Source: Nonomuraea spiralis (GTDB lineage: Bacteria > Actinomycetota > Actinomycetes > Streptosporangiales > Streptosporangiaceae). From it: a DNA stretch of 64,000 bases. A program made the translations under genes and the position numbers. The notes beneath the pieces were generated by a model that saw nothing but the letters and a program-made list of their open reading frames with translations, did no database searches and was not told where the DNA came from. Position 1 is the stretch's first letter. Each line of letters opens with the position of its first letter. Positions 52,011-60,948 of this stretch are shown here, piece by piece. The stretch lies in contig NZ_BMRC01000021.1 in the NCBI RefSeq assembly GCF_014648435.1, positions 1-64,000 on the forward strand, written 5' to 3'.

Positions 52011-52050
52011 TGTAATCGATTTCATAAGCTGCCGTGTAATCGATTACACG
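52011..52050. promoter_or_regulatory. Tandem LacI-type operators of the sugar operon
   Basis: CGTGTAATCGATTACACG at 52033-52050 is a perfect 18-base palindrome; TGTAATCGATTTCA at 52011-52024 is an imperfect copy. Centres are 24 bases apart. The downstream copy ends 8 bases before the lacI-type ATG at 52059. TGTAATCGATTACA has the CG centre expected for LacI/GalR regulators. Autoregulation of the operon is expected. Confidence 0.85.
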
Positions 52051-52058
52051 GAGGAACG

Positions 52059-53066
52059 ATGGCAAGGATCAAAGATGTCGCCGCGCAGGCCGGTGTCTCC
52101 GTCGCCACGGTCTCCCGCGTGCTCAACGAGAACCCCTCGGTCAACGAGGAGACCCGGCGCCGAGTCTACGACGCGATGAACCAGCTCAACTACGTGCCCA
52201 ACGCCGTCGCCCGCTCCCTGCGCACGACCGCGACGAGGACCATCGGGCTGATCATCGGCGACGTCCTCAACCCGTTCTTCACCGAGCTGGCCAGGAGCGT
52301 CGAGGACGAGGCCAGGCGCGAGGGCTTCACGGTCGTCATGGGCAACGCCGACGAGCGCGCCGACCAGCAGGACCACTACGTGCGCACGCTGCTGGAGCAA
52401 CAGGTCGACGGCCTGCTGATCTGCCCGACCGCCGAGGTCACGCCGCTGGTGCAGCAGCTCGCCGAGGCGGGCCGGCCGGTGGTGTTCCTCGACCGTACGA
52501 TCTCCGGCCTCGACGTGCCCTCCGTACGCTCCGACGGCTCGGCCGCGATCGGCGAGCTGGTCCGCCACCTGCGCGAGCAGGGCCACCGCCGGATCGCCCT
52601 GGCCTCCGGCCCCGCCACCCTGTCCACCGGACGGGAGCGCACGGCCGCCTTCGCCGCCGCGATGACCGCCGAGGGCCTGGAGGTACGCCCCGAGTACGTG
52701 CGCCCCGGCGACTTCCGCGAGGGCAGCGGCCGGCGCATCACCGCCGAGCTGCTCGACCTGCCCGAGCCGCCCGAGGCCATCTTCTTCGGCGACAACCTGA
52801 TGACGCTCGGCGGGCTGGAGGAGATCCAGTCCAGGGGCCTGCGCATCCCCGCCGACGTGGCCGTGGCCTCCTTCGACGACGTGACCTGGTTCAAGCACAC
52901 CGCGCCGCCGATCACCGCCATCGCCCAGCCCACCGCCGAGATGGGACGCCTGGCCGTGCGGCTCGTGATCGGCCGCATCCAGCGCGGCCAGGCGGCCGAC
53001 TCGCACGTCCTGCCTGCGCACCTGGTGATTCGCCGATCATGCGAGCGGAAAGGGATCATGGAGTGA
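52059..53066 (+). CDS. LacI-family transcriptional regulator of the ribose-type operon
   Basis: A 335-residue repressor with the LacI HTH and hinge IKDVAAQAGVSVATVSRVLNENPSVNEETR and a periplasmic-binding-protein-like ligand domain (RTIGLIIGDVLNPFFTELARSVEDEA, VVFLDRTI, IFFGDNLMTLGGLEEIQSRGLRIP). It controls the following ABC genes, whose first start overlaps its stop codon. RBS GGAGGAAC. The ligand is probably a pentose such as ribose. Confidence 0.93.
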   Translation: MARIKDVAAQAGVSVATVSRVLNENPSVNEETRRRVYDAMNQLNYVPNAVARSLRTTATRTIGLIIGDVLNPFFTELARSVEDEARREGFTVVMGNADERADQQDHYVRTLLEQQVDGLLICPTAEVTPLVQQLAEAGRPVVFLDRTISGLDVPSVRSDGSAAIGELVRHLREQGHRRIALASGPATLSTGRERTAAFAAAMTAEGLEVRPEYVRPGDFREGSGRRITAELLDLPEPPEAIFFGDNLMTLGGLEEIQSRGLRIPADVAVASFDDVTWFKHTAPPITAIAQPTAEMGRLAVRLVIGRIQRGQAADSHVLPAHLVIRRSCERKGIME

Positions 53067-54565
53067 GCGCGGAGATACTCAAGGCCGAGGGCCTGCGCAA
53101 GGTCTTCCCCGGTGTGGTGGCCCTCGACGGCGTCGACCTGAGCCTGCGCCCCGGCGAGGTGCACGTCCTGCTGGGCGAGAACGGCGCGGGCAAGAGCACG
53201 CTGATCAAGATCCTGTCCGGCGCGTACCGGCCGGACGGCGGGCGGGTCAGCGTGGACGGGCAGCCGGTGGACATCCGCGCGGCGGGCGACGCCCAGCGGC
53301 TCGGCATCGCCACCATCTACCAGGAGTTCAACCTGGTCCCGCAGCTCACCGTGGCCGAGAACCTGGCGCTCGGCCGGCCGCCGCGCCGGTTCGGCCTCGT
53401 GGACAAGAAGCGTATGGAACGGCAGGCCAAGGCGCTGCTCGACCGCGTCGGCGTGGATGTCGACCCGGCGACCCCGGTCTCCCGGCTCGGCATCGCCCGC
53501 ATGCAGATGGTGGAGATCGCCAAGGCGCTCGCGCTCGACGCCCGCGTGCTCATCATGGACGAGCCCACCGCCGTGCTCACCACGGGCGAGGTGGCCAAGC
53601 TGTTCACGATCGTCCGCCAGCTCCGCGACGAGGGCGTGTCGATCGTGTTCATCACCCACCATCTGGAGGAGATCGCCGAGATCGGCGACCGCGTGACCGT
53701 GCTGCGCGACGGCAGGTCGGTCACCGAGGTCCCCGCCGACACCCCGCAGGACGAGCTGGTCAGGCTCATGGTGGGCCGCCCGATCGACCAGCAGTTCCCG
53801 CGCCAGACCACCGAACGCGGCGAGGCGCTGCTCAAGGTGTCCGGCCTCGGCCGCAGGGGCGTCTTCGACGACGTGACGTTCGAGGTGCGCGCGGGCGAGG
53901 TGGTCGGGGTCGCCGGGCTGGTCGGCGCGGGCCGCACCGAGGTCGCGCGGGCCGTCTTCGGCGCCGACCGCTACGACGCCGGCGAGGTCGTCGTCCGCGG
54001 CAACCGTCTGGCGCCCGGTGACGTGCACGCCGCCATGGAGGCCGGGCTCGGGCTGGTCCCGGAGGACCGCAAGGGCCAGGGCCTCGTGCTCGGCGCGGAC
54101 GTGGCCGAGAACCTGGGCCTGGTCACCATGCGCGCCGCCACGCGCGCCGGCTTCGTCGACCGCGCCGGTCAGCGAAGGGCCGCGGCGAAGGTGGCCGAGC
54201 AGCTCGGCATCCGGATGACCGGCCTGGACCAGGAGGTCCGCACGCTGTCCGGCGGCAACCAGCAGAAGGTCGTCATCGGCAAGTGGCTGGTCGCCGACGC
54301 GGGCGTGCTCATCCTCGACGAGCCGACCCGCGGCATCGACGTCGGGGCCAAGGTCGAGATCTACCAGCTCATCAACGCGCTCACCGCCTCCGGGCACGCC
54401 GTGCTCATGATCTCCAGCGATCTGCCGGAGGTGCTCGGCATGAGCGACCGCATTCTGGTCATGGCCCGCGGCAGGCTCGTCGGCGAGCTGCCCGCGGCCG
54501 GGACCACGCAAGACGACGTCATGGCCCTCGCGGTCACGGATGTGGAGGGTCCCCGTGCCAAGTAG
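53063..54565 (+). CDS. rbsA: Ribose-type ABC transporter ATP-binding protein
   Basis: A 500-residue fused two-domain ATPase of carbohydrate transport CUT2 class. First domain: Walker A GENGAGKST, signature-like SRLGIARMQMVEIAKAL, DEPTAVL; second domain: VVGVAGLVGAGRTE, LSGGNQQKV and DEPTRGID. The second Walker A is degenerate as in RbsA and MglA. GTG at 53063 overlaps the LacI-gene stop. It pairs with RbsC and RbsB. The sugar specificity is inferred from RbsD alone. Confidence 0.93.
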   Translation: MSAEILKAEGLRKVFPGVVALDGVDLSLRPGEVHVLLGENGAGKSTLIKILSGAYRPDGGRVSVDGQPVDIRAAGDAQRLGIATIYQEFNLVPQLTVAENLALGRPPRRFGLVDKKRMERQAKALLDRVGVDVDPATPVSRLGIARMQMVEIAKALALDARVLIMDEPTAVLTTGEVAKLFTIVRQLRDEGVSIVFITHHLEEIAEIGDRVTVLRDGRSVTEVPADTPQDELVRLMVGRPIDQQFPRQTTERGEALLKVSGLGRRGVFDDVTFEVRAGEVVGVAGLVGAGRTEVARAVFGADRYDAGEVVVRGNRLAPGDVHAAMEAGLGLVPEDRKGQGLVLGADVAENLGLVTMRAATRAGFVDRAGQRRAAAKVAEQLGIRMTGLDQEVRTLSGGNQQKVVIGKWLVADAGVLILDEPTRGIDVGAKVEIYQLINALTASGHAVLMISSDLPEVLGMSDRILVMARGRLVGELPAAGTTQDDVMALAVTDVEGPRAK

Positions 54566-55532
54566 CACCGTTCCGAACAAGCTCACCGGGCGCCGGTCGC
54601 CCGCGGCGGCCTGGTTCGCCGAGAACGGCGCGCTCGCCGCGCTCGTCGTGCTGGTCGTGGCGCTGTCGTTGTTGTCGTCCGACTTCCTCAGCGTGACGAA
54701 CCTGCTCAACGTCGGCGTCCAGGCGGCCGTGACCGCGATCCTGGCCTTCGGCGCCACGTTCGTGATCGTCACCGGCGGCATCGACCTGTCCGTCGGCTCG
54801 GTCGCCGCGCTGTCGGCGATCGTGCTGGCCTGGACGGCCACCAGCGCCGGGCTGCCGTGGCCGGTCGCCGTCGTGGTCTCGCTGGCCGTCGGCGTCGTGT
54901 GCGGCCTGGTCAACGCGGCCCTGATCGCGTACGGCAAGCTGCCGCCGTTCATCGCCACGCTGGCCATGCTCGGCATCGCCCGCGGCCTGGCCCTGGTGAT
55001 CTCGCAGGGCAGCCCGATCGCGATGCCCGACGCGGTGTCCCACCTGGGCGACACGCTCGGCGACTACCTGCCGATCCCGGTGCTGGTGATGCTGGTCATG
55101 GGCGTGATCGCGGCCGTCGTGCTCAACCGCACGTACCCGGGCCGGGCCATGTACGCCATCGGCGGCAACGAGGAGGCCGCCCGGCTGTCCGGCATCAAGG
55201 TCAACCGGCAGAAGCTCATCACGTACGCGCTGTCCGGCGTGTTCGCGGCGGTGGCCGGGATCGTCCTGGCCAGCCGCCTGGCCTCGGCGCAGCCCCAGGC
55301 CGCCGCCGGCTACGAACTGGACGCGATCGCAGCCGTCGTCATCGGCGGCGCGAGCCTGTCCGGTGGCAAGGGCAGGGCGCTCGGCACCTTCGTCGGCGCG
55401 CTCATCCTCGCCGTCCTGCGCAACGGGCTGAACCTGCTGTCCGTCTCGGCGTTCTGGCAGCAGGTCGTGATCGGCGTGGTGATCGCGCTGGCGGTCCTCG
55501 TCGACACCCTGCGGCGCAGGGGAACGAACTAG
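54555..55532 (+). CDS. rbsC: Ribose-type ABC transporter permease
   Basis: A 325-residue CUT2 permease with about ten TM helices. Family landmarks are FVIVTGGIDLSVGSVAALSAI, GLVNAALIAYGKLPPFIATLAMLGIARGLALV, and AIGGNEEAARLSGIKVNRQK. GTG at 54555 is used because GGAGGG lies 6 bases upstream; it starts inside the rbsA end. Confidence 0.93.
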   Translation: MPSSTVPNKLTGRRSPAAAWFAENGALAALVVLVVALSLLSSDFLSVTNLLNVGVQAAVTAILAFGATFVIVTGGIDLSVGSVAALSAIVLAWTATSAGLPWPVAVVVSLAVGVVCGLVNAALIAYGKLPPFIATLAMLGIARGLALVISQGSPIAMPDAVSHLGDTLGDYLPIPVLVMLVMGVIAAVVLNRTYPGRAMYAIGGNEEAARLSGIKVNRQKLITYALSGVFAAVAGIVLASRLASAQPQAAAGYELDAIAAVVIGGASLSGGKGRALGTFVGALILAVLRNGLNLLSVSAFWQQVVIGVVIALAVLVDTLRRRGTN

Positions 55533-55550
55533 GAAAAGGAAGTAAAGATC

Positions 55551-56495
55551 ATGCGGATTCCCGCGATTGTCATGGCCGGCGCCGCGCTCACGCTCGGTCT
55601 GGCCGCCTGCGGCTCCTCCGGCGACGGCGGATCCGGCAGCACGTCCTCGGGGGGCGGGGACATCAAGATCGGCATGTCGGTGTCGACGCTGAACAACCCC
55701 TACTTCGTCCAGCTGCGCGACGGCGCTGAGGCCGAGGCGAAGAAGGAGGGCGTCACGCTGACCGTCACCGACGCCCAGAACGACGCCTCCCAGCAGGTGA
55801 ACCAGGTCCAGAACTTCACCAGCCAGAGCATGAAGGCGATCATCGTCAACCCGGTCGACTCCGACGCGGCGGCCCCGGCGGTCAAGGCGGCGGACCGGGT
55901 CAAGATCCCGGTGATCGCGGCCGACCGCGGCGTCAACGGCGCGGAGGTGGCCCAGACCGTGGCCTCCGACAACGTGGCCGGCGGCAAGCTGGCCGCGCAG
56001 GAGCTGGCCAAGCAGCTCGGCGAGAAGGGCAACGTGGTCGTGCTGCAGGGCACGGCGGGCACGTCCGCCTCGCGCGACCGGGGGCAGGGCTTCGCCGAGG
56101 GCATCGCCGCGTACCCGAACATCAAGGTCGTGGCCAAGCAGCCGGCCGACTTCGACCGCACCAAGGGCCTGGACGTCATGACCAACATGCTCCAGTCGAA
56201 CCCCGACATCACCGGCGTCTTCGCCGAGAACGACGAGATGGCGCTCGGCGCGATCAAGGCCGTGGGCGCCAAGGCGGGCCAGCAGGTCAAGATCGTCGGC
56301 TTCGACGGCACCCCCGACGGCCTGAAGGCCGTGCAGGCGGGCACGCTGGCCGCCACCGTCGCGCAGCAGCCGAAGCTGCTCGGACAGCAGGCCGTGCAGG
56401 CGGCGGTCAAGGCCGCCAAGGGTGAGGACATCGCCAAGACGGTGGCGGTGCCGGTCAAGGTGGCGACCAAGGAGAACGCCGCGGACTTCCAGTGA
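55551..56495 (+). CDS. rbsB: Ribose-type sugar-binding lipoprotein
   Basis: A 314-residue solute-binding protein with lipobox L-A-A-C (residue near 21), then SSGDGGSGS linker and the binding domain DIKIGMSVSTLNNPYFVQLRDGAEAEAKKEG. Loops VNPVDSDAAAPAVKAA, AADRGVNGAEVAQTVASDN and FDGTPDGLKAVQAG are typical of ribose-binding proteins. ATG with AAAGGAAG upstream. The last gene overlaps its stop. Confidence 0.93.
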   Translation: MRIPAIVMAGAALTLGLAACGSSGDGGSGSTSSGGGDIKIGMSVSTLNNPYFVQLRDGAEAEAKKEGVTLTVTDAQNDASQQVNQVQNFTSQSMKAIIVNPVDSDAAAPAVKAADRVKIPVIAADRGVNGAEVAQTVASDNVAGGKLAAQELAKQLGEKGNVVVLQGTAGTSASRDRGQGFAEGIAAYPNIKVVAKQPADFDRTKGLDVMTNMLQSNPDITGVFAENDEMALGAIKAVGAKAGQQVKIVGFDGTPDGLKAVQAGTLAATVAQQPKLLGQQAVQAAVKAAKGEDIAKTVAVPVKVATKENAADFQ

Positions 56496-56881
56496 AACGC
56501 GCGGGGATTCTGAACGCCGGGCTGGCGGGGGCCATGGCCCGGCTCGGCCACACCGACCAGGTGCTGGTCTGTGACAGCGGGATGCCCGTGCCGCCCGGCG
56601 TGCGGGTGGTCGACCTGGCCTTCCTGCCGGGCATCCCGGCCTTCGCCGACGTGCTCGACGGCCTGCTGGCCGAGTTGGTCGTCGAGGGGGCGACGGTGGC
56701 CGAGGAGGTGCGCGCGGGCAATCCCGGCTGCGCGGACCTGCTCGCGGCCCGCCTGCCGGAGCTGGCGTACGTGCCGCACGAGGAGCTGAAGCGGCTGTCG
56801 GCCGGGGCGCGGCTGATCGTCCGTACGGGGGAGGCCACGCCGTACTCGAACGTGATCCTGCGCTGCGGGGTGGCGTTCTAG
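56492..56881 (+). CDS. rbsD: D-ribose pyranase
   Basis: A 129-residue enzyme that interconverts the pyranose and furanose forms of D-ribose. The catalytic His lies in ARLGHTDQVLVCDSG, near residue 20, and the C-terminus ATPYSNVILRCGVAF is the family end. GTG at 56492 overlaps the rbsB stop (GTGA). It supports ribose as the substrate. The usual rbsK kinase is not next to it. Confidence 0.93.
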   Translation: MKRAGILNAGLAGAMARLGHTDQVLVCDSGMPVPPGVRVVDLAFLPGIPAFADVLDGLLAELVVEGATVAEEVRAGNPGCADLLAARLPELAYVPHEELKRLSAGARLIVRTGEATPYSNVILRCGVAF

Positions 56882-56922
56882 GTACGCCGATAGGGTGATC
56901 GCGCACAGAACGGGAGCGTTGA

Positions 56923-57831
56923 TTGTCGCGATTATCCCTGCTGGCCTGGGCCACCGCCCTGGCCTCGGCCGCCTTCTCCACCGGGGAGATCTGGGACCTC
57001 CGGCAGCAGCCGCCGGCGGAGATGCACGGCGGCATGTGCCCGGCCTCCGGGCCCGCCGGCGGGCTCCCGTACCTGTCCCGGCTCCTCACCCCGCTGGTGG
57101 GAGACGCCTCGGCGCTGGCGGACCTGGCGGTGCTCTACGCCGTTCCCGCGGTCCTCGTCGTCGCGGGCTTCCTGACGGCCGGATCCCGCCCACGCGCGCC
57201 CCGGGCGGGACGCCGGGTCGCGGGGCTGCTCACGCTGATCGCCCTGGCCTCTCCGCTCGGCGCCCAGTACTTCGACTTCGAGACGTGCCAGGTCGCCGCG
57301 GTGTTGTCCTGGCGGTGGTTCACGGAGGTCGTGGCCGCCTGGGGCGCCGCGGAGCTGCTGCTCCTCGTGGCCGCGGCGCTGGTGCTGCTCGTGACGCAGG
57401 ACGACGCGGAGCCCGCGCCGGCGGACCTGGGCGCGCGCCGGTCGGCGGCCTTCGTGATCGACTACCTGATCGTCGTCACCCTCACGAACCTCGCCGGGCT
57501 CCCGGCCTCCGAGTGCGGCCCCCTGAGCTCCGACGCCCTCTCGTGCCTGCTGCTCCTGCCCGTCGCGGTCACGTACGCGCTGTCCGGCCGGACGTTCGGC
57601 AAGCGGATCGCGCGGATCGAGGTGGTGTCCGCGACGACCGGCGGCCCGCCGCGGTGGCGCGGGGCCGCCGTGCGGGCACTGGTGTTCCCCGGCCTGGTCC
57701 TGCTGCCCGGGTTCGGGGTCGTCGCCCTCGTCGTGGACGGCCTGTGGTGGCTCGTGGACGGTCACCCGCTCCATGACCGGCTGTCGGGGACCACTGTGAA
57801 GCGGGCGGAGAACGATCTACTCTGGCGGTGA
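56923..57831 (+). CDS. RDD-family membrane protein
   Basis: A 302-residue integral membrane protein. The N-terminal half has three to four TM segments and a Gly/Pro extracellular loop; the C-terminal half is an RDD domain with the basic segment FGKRIARIEVVSATTG between helices and LVDGHPLHDRLSGTTV at the end. TTG at 56923 is proposed because GGGAG lies 8 bases before it. Function of RDD proteins is generally unknown, though some act as transporters. Confidence 0.75.
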   Translation: MSRLSLLAWATALASAAFSTGEIWDLRQQPPAEMHGGMCPASGPAGGLPYLSRLLTPLVGDASALADLAVLYAVPAVLVVAGFLTAGSRPRAPRAGRRVAGLLTLIALASPLGAQYFDFETCQVAAVLSWRWFTEVVAAWGAAELLLLVAAALVLLVTQDDAEPAPADLGARRSAAFVIDYLIVVTLTNLAGLPASECGPLSSDALSCLLLLPVAVTYALSGRTFGKRIARIEVVSATTGGPPRWRGAAVRALVFPGLVLLPGFGVVALVVDGLWWLVDGHPLHDRLSGTTVKRAENDLLWR

Positions 57832-57841
57832 GGGAGGCGCC

Positions 57842-59137
57842 ATGACCCGCGAGGCAGCAGAGCCGGACCCCAGGCAACTTCGCCGAGTCGCCATGGCGAG
57901 CGCCGTCGGCACCACGATCGAGTGGTACGACTACTTCATCTACAGCACGGCCGCCGCGCTGGTCTTCGGCTCGCAGTTCTTCTCCCCGCTCTCGCCCGCC
58001 TCGGGCACGCTGGCCTCGTTCGCCACGCTCGGCGTCGGGTTCCTGGCCCGGCCCGTGGGCGGCCTGGTGTGGGGGCACTTCGGCGACCGGCTCGGGCGCA
58101 AGGCGATGCTGGTCGCGTCGCTGCTGCTGATGGGGGCGGCCACGATCGGCGTCGGGCTGCTGCCCACCTATGACCGGATCGGGGTCCTGGCCCCGATCCT
58201 GCTGCTGGCCCTGCGACTGTTGCAGGGCCTGAGCGCCGGCGGCGAGTGGGGCGGCGCGGCCCTGCTCGCCGTCGAGCACGCCCCGCCCGGACGGCGTGGC
58301 CGCTACGGGCTGTACTCCCAGGTCGGCGTGCCCGCCGGGCTGATCCTGGCGCAGCTGGTCTACGTCGCGGTGACGGCCGGGCTGTCGGAGGCGCAGTTCG
58401 CGAGCTGGGGCTGGCGGCTGCCGTTCCTGCTCAGCATCGTGCTGGTCGGGGTCGGGCTGTTCATCCGGCTGCGGGTGGCCGAGACGCCGGTGTTCCGGGA
58501 GCTGGCCGCCGAGCAGGCCCGCAGCCGGCGGCCCGTACTCGACGTCTTCCGTGAGCGGCCGCGCGCGCTGCTGATCGCCTCGGCCAGCTTCGTCGCCAAC
58601 ACCGCGATCGGCTACGTGTTCCTCGCCTACCTCCTGTCCTACGGCACGCAGGTGCTGAAGATCAGCCGGAACGTCATGCTCGTCGTCGTGATCATCGGCA
58701 GCCTGACCTGGCTGGCCGGGATCGTGGCCAGCGCGATCTGGTCCGACCGGATCGGCCGCAAGCCGTTCTACCTGGCCGGCTCGGTGCTCCTCGTGGTCTG
58801 GGCCGTGCCGTTCTTCCTGCTGGTCGACACCAAGGTCACCGCACTGCTGGTGGTCGCCGTGGTGGTGCTCAACGTGGGGCTCGCGGCGACGTACGGGCCC
58901 CAGTCGGCGTTGTTCGCGGAGATGTTCGAGGCCCGCTACCGCTACAGCGGCGTCTCCTTCTCGTACGCGGTCGGCGCGCTGCTCGGCGGCGGGTTCGCCC
59001 CGCTGATCGCGACGGCCCTGCAGAAGTCGACCGGCACGTCGTTGTCGGTGTCGCTGTACATGGCAGGGGTGGGGCTGATCAGCCTGGTGGCGGTGGTGGC
59101 CATGAAGGAGACGCGCACGCCGGCCGCCGTCGGCTGA
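57842..59137 (+). CDS. MHS-family MFS transporter (ProP/ShiA-like)
   Basis: A 431-residue proton-coupled transporter of the metabolite:H+ symporter branch. Family start GTTIEWYDYFIYSTAAALVFG, loop GHFGDRLGRKAMLV, and conserved GLSAGGEWGGAALLAVEHAPPGRRG, together with about 12 TM helices, define it. Substrates in this branch include betaine, shikimate, alpha-ketoglutarate and citrate-like acids; the actual one is unknown. It follows the RDD gene by 10 bases, so the pair may be co-transcribed. Confidence 0.9.
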   Translation: MTREAAEPDPRQLRRVAMASAVGTTIEWYDYFIYSTAAALVFGSQFFSPLSPASGTLASFATLGVGFLARPVGGLVWGHFGDRLGRKAMLVASLLLMGAATIGVGLLPTYDRIGVLAPILLLALRLLQGLSAGGEWGGAALLAVEHAPPGRRGRYGLYSQVGVPAGLILAQLVYVAVTAGLSEAQFASWGWRLPFLLSIVLVGVGLFIRLRVAETPVFRELAAEQARSRRPVLDVFRERPRALLIASASFVANTAIGYVFLAYLLSYGTQVLKISRNVMLVVVIIGSLTWLAGIVASAIWSDRIGRKPFYLAGSVLLVVWAVPFFLLVDTKVTALLVVAVVVLNVGLAATYGPQSALFAEMFEARYRYSGVSFSYAVGALLGGGFAPLIATALQKSTGTSLSVSLYMAGVGLISLVAVVAMKETRTPAAVG

Positions 59138-59139
59138 GG

Positions 59140-59892
59140 TCAGGCCGTGGCACCGCCGTCGATCACGTGGTCCTGGCCGACGACGAAGCTCGACGCCGGC
59201 GAGGACAACCACAACGCCGCCGCGGCGATCTCCTCCGGGGTGGCGACGCGGCCGATCGGCAGGGCGTCCCTCATGCGGTCGTCGCGTTCGGCGGGCGTCT
59301 CGCCGGGGCGCATGGACATGGGCGAGTCGATGGGCCCTGGGCTGACGGCGTTGACGCGCACGCCGTCGGCGATGTGGTCGCGGGCGGCGGTACGGGTCAG
59401 GTGGCTCACCGCGGCCTTCGAGGCGGCGTAGGCGGCGGCCCCGGACAGGCGCCAGTGGGCGCCGAGGTTGCTGGCCACGTTGACGATCGTGCCGCCGCCG
59501 TGCTCGCGCATGTACGCGATCTCGTGCTTCATCGACAGGAACACGCCCTTGAGGTTCACCGCGAGCACGGTGTCCCAGGTGTCCTCGTCGTAGTCGGCCA
59601 CCGGGGCCAGCATGCCGAAGACACCGGCGGCGTTCAGTGCGACGTCGAGCCCGCCGTACCGGGTGACGGCGGCCTCGACCATGGCGGCGACGGAGGCCGA
59701 GTCGGTGACGTCCACGGCGAACCCGGCGGCCCGCCCGCCCTCCGCCTCGATCTCCTTGACGACCTCGCCGAGCCTTCCGGTGTCACGCCCGGCGACCAGC
59801 ACGGACGCCCCGGCACGCGCGTACGCCAGCGCGGCGGCCCGCCCCACGACCCCGCCGCCCCCGGTGACAATTGCCACTTTTCCTTCAAACAC
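59140..59892 (-). CDS. SDR-family oxidoreductase
   Basis: A 250-residue classical short-chain dehydrogenase. NAD(P)-binding motif TGGGGVVGRAAALAYARAGA, NNAG-equivalent LNAAGVFG and catalytic YAASKAAVSHL (Tyr-Lys). GTG at 59892 follows AGGAG. It is preceded by an operator identical in pattern to that before the upstream TetR gene, so it is the regulator's main target. The substrate is unknown. It converges with the MHS transporter gene. Confidence 0.93.
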   Translation of the reverse strand: MFEGKVAIVTGGGGVVGRAAALAYARAGASVLVAGRDTGRLGEVVKEIEAEGGRAAGFAVDVTDSASVAAMVEAAVTRYGGLDVALNAAGVFGMLAPVADYDEDTWDTVLAVNLKGVFLSMKHEIAYMREHGGGTIVNVASNLGAHWRLSGAAAYAASKAAVSHLTRTAARDHIADGVRVNAVSPGPIDSPMSMRPGETPAERDDRMRDALPIGRVATPEEIAAAALWLSSPASSFVVGQDHVIDGGATA

Positions 59893-59903
59893 GACAAACT
59901 CCT

Positions 59904-59917
59904 AGAACGATCGGTCT
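59904..59917. promoter_or_regulatory. TetR operator upstream of the SDR gene
   Basis: AGAACGATCGGTCT is a near palindrome (12 of 14 symmetric) 11 bases before the SDR start; the same 14-mer with one change appears at 60517. It overlaps the end of the TetR gene. Confidence 0.7.
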
Positions 59918-60495
59918 CAAATTTGCACGGCAATCATGGCCTGCTCGACGGCGTCACGCAGCCGGCGTGGCTCGGGATCGGCGCGCCCGAGCACGCGCAA
60001 CCCCTGGAGCAGCACGAGCAGGAACCTGGCCAGCGCGTACGGGTCCTTCGACGCGGGGATCTCCCCTTGGGCGCGGGCGCGGACCAGGGCGGCGGCGAGC
60101 GCGGTCTCCAGCTCGGCCCAGCTCGCCGTCACCCGGCGCGACAGCTCGGCGTCCCGCGAGGCGAACTCCACGGCCGTGTTGACGACCATGCAGCCGCGCC
60201 GCAGCTCGTCGGCCAGGATCTCGGCCACGTACGCGTCGAGGAAGGCGCGTACGGCCGGCACCGCGGGCCCCGGCTGGGCCAGCGGCTCGACCACGTTGCG
60301 CCGGGCCAGGTAACGCTCCAGCGCCTTGATGTAGAGCTCCCGCTTGCCGCCGAAGGTGCCGTAGATGCTGGCCCGCGCCAGCCCCAGCCGCTCCACCAGG
60401 TCGGCCATCGAGGTCGCCTCGTAACCGCGCTCCCAGAACAGGTCGAGCGCCCGGTCCAGGGCGACCTCCGGATCGAATTCCTTGCTCCGTCCCAC
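59917..60495 (-). CDS. TetR/AcrR family regulator of the SDR gene
   Basis: A 192-residue regulator. HTH: TSMADLVERLGLARASIYGTFGGKRELYIKAL, an AcrR-type recognition helix; the C-terminal half has EFASRDAELSRRVTASW and LVLLQGLRVLGR, typical of TetR_C_6/YxaF regulators that control dehydrogenases. GTG at 60495. Two matching operators, one in front of itself and one in front of the SDR gene 24 bases downstream, suggest that both are repressed together. Confidence 0.92.
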   Translation of the reverse strand: MGRSKEFDPEVALDRALDLFWERGYEATSMADLVERLGLARASIYGTFGGKRELYIKALERYLARRNVVEPLAQPGPAVPAVRAFLDAYVAEILADELRRGCMVVNTAVEFASRDAELSRRVTASWAELETALAAALVRARAQGEIPASKDPYALARFLLVLLQGLRVLGRADPEPRRLRDAVEQAMIAVQI

Positions 60496-60516
60496 GCGGC
60501 GAAGCTACCACATTCA

Positions 60517-60530
60517 AGAACGAACGGTCT
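60517..60530. promoter_or_regulatory. TetR autoregulatory operator
   Basis: AGAACGAACGGTCT differs from the copy at 59904 by one base. It lies 22 bases before the tetR start on the minus strand, within the presumed promoter. Confidence 0.7.
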
Positions 60531-60552
60531 AATTAGCGAGTGACGGCCCCCG

Positions 60553-60936
60553 CTACGCGCCCGGTTCGCGGAAGCGCGGGGTCTGGTCGTCGTCGGGCGG
60601 GGTCGCCGTCGGGTTGAGGTATTCGAGCGGTGTGTCGTCCTCGATGGCCCGCTCGGCGGCGGGGGTCTCCTCGACCGGCCGCTGCCGGGGGATCCCCAGG
60701 AGACCGAGGCTGTCCTGCTCGCCCCGCCGCCTGATGACGCCGTTGATCGCCTCGGCCATCTCCTCCCTGGTGTACCTGCCCTCGGGCACCTCGTTGAGAT
60801 GGGCCAGCATGTCGGCCGGGATGCGCAGGTGCGCGGAGACCCGCGCGTACACCTCGCGCATCGCGACCCGGTCCCGTCCCTGGAACGCCTCGTCCAGGGC
60901 CTGCTGCAGCTCGTCCAGCACGACCTGATCAGCCAT
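60553..60936 (-). CDS. Conserved-looking protein of unknown function
   Basis: A 127-residue soluble protein starting MADQVVLDELQQALDEAFQGRDR, predicted helical for about 85 residues (HLRIPADMLAHLNEVPEG, TREEMAEAINGVIRR) and ending in a disordered acidic, Pro/Thr-rich tail. AAGGGG lies about 6-7 bases before ATG 60936. It lies downstream of the hydrogenase accessory operon across a region of gene remnants, so a link is uncertain. I do not recognise the family. Confidence 0.7.
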   Translation of the reverse strand: MADQVVLDELQQALDEAFQGRDRVAMREVYARVSAHLRIPADMLAHLNEVPEGRYTREEMAEAINGVIRRRGEQDSLGLLGIPRQRPVEETPAAERAIEDDTPLEYLNPTATPPDDDQTPRFREPGA

Positions 60937-60948
60937 TTCCGTACCCCT

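Noticed and set aside
52376..55054. Minus-strand frame of about 890 codons across LacI, RbsA and RbsC
   Set aside because: Opposite strand has a coherent operon with all expected motifs.
54534..57089. Minus-strand frame across RbsC and RbsB
   Set aside because: Shadow; residues are low-complexity.
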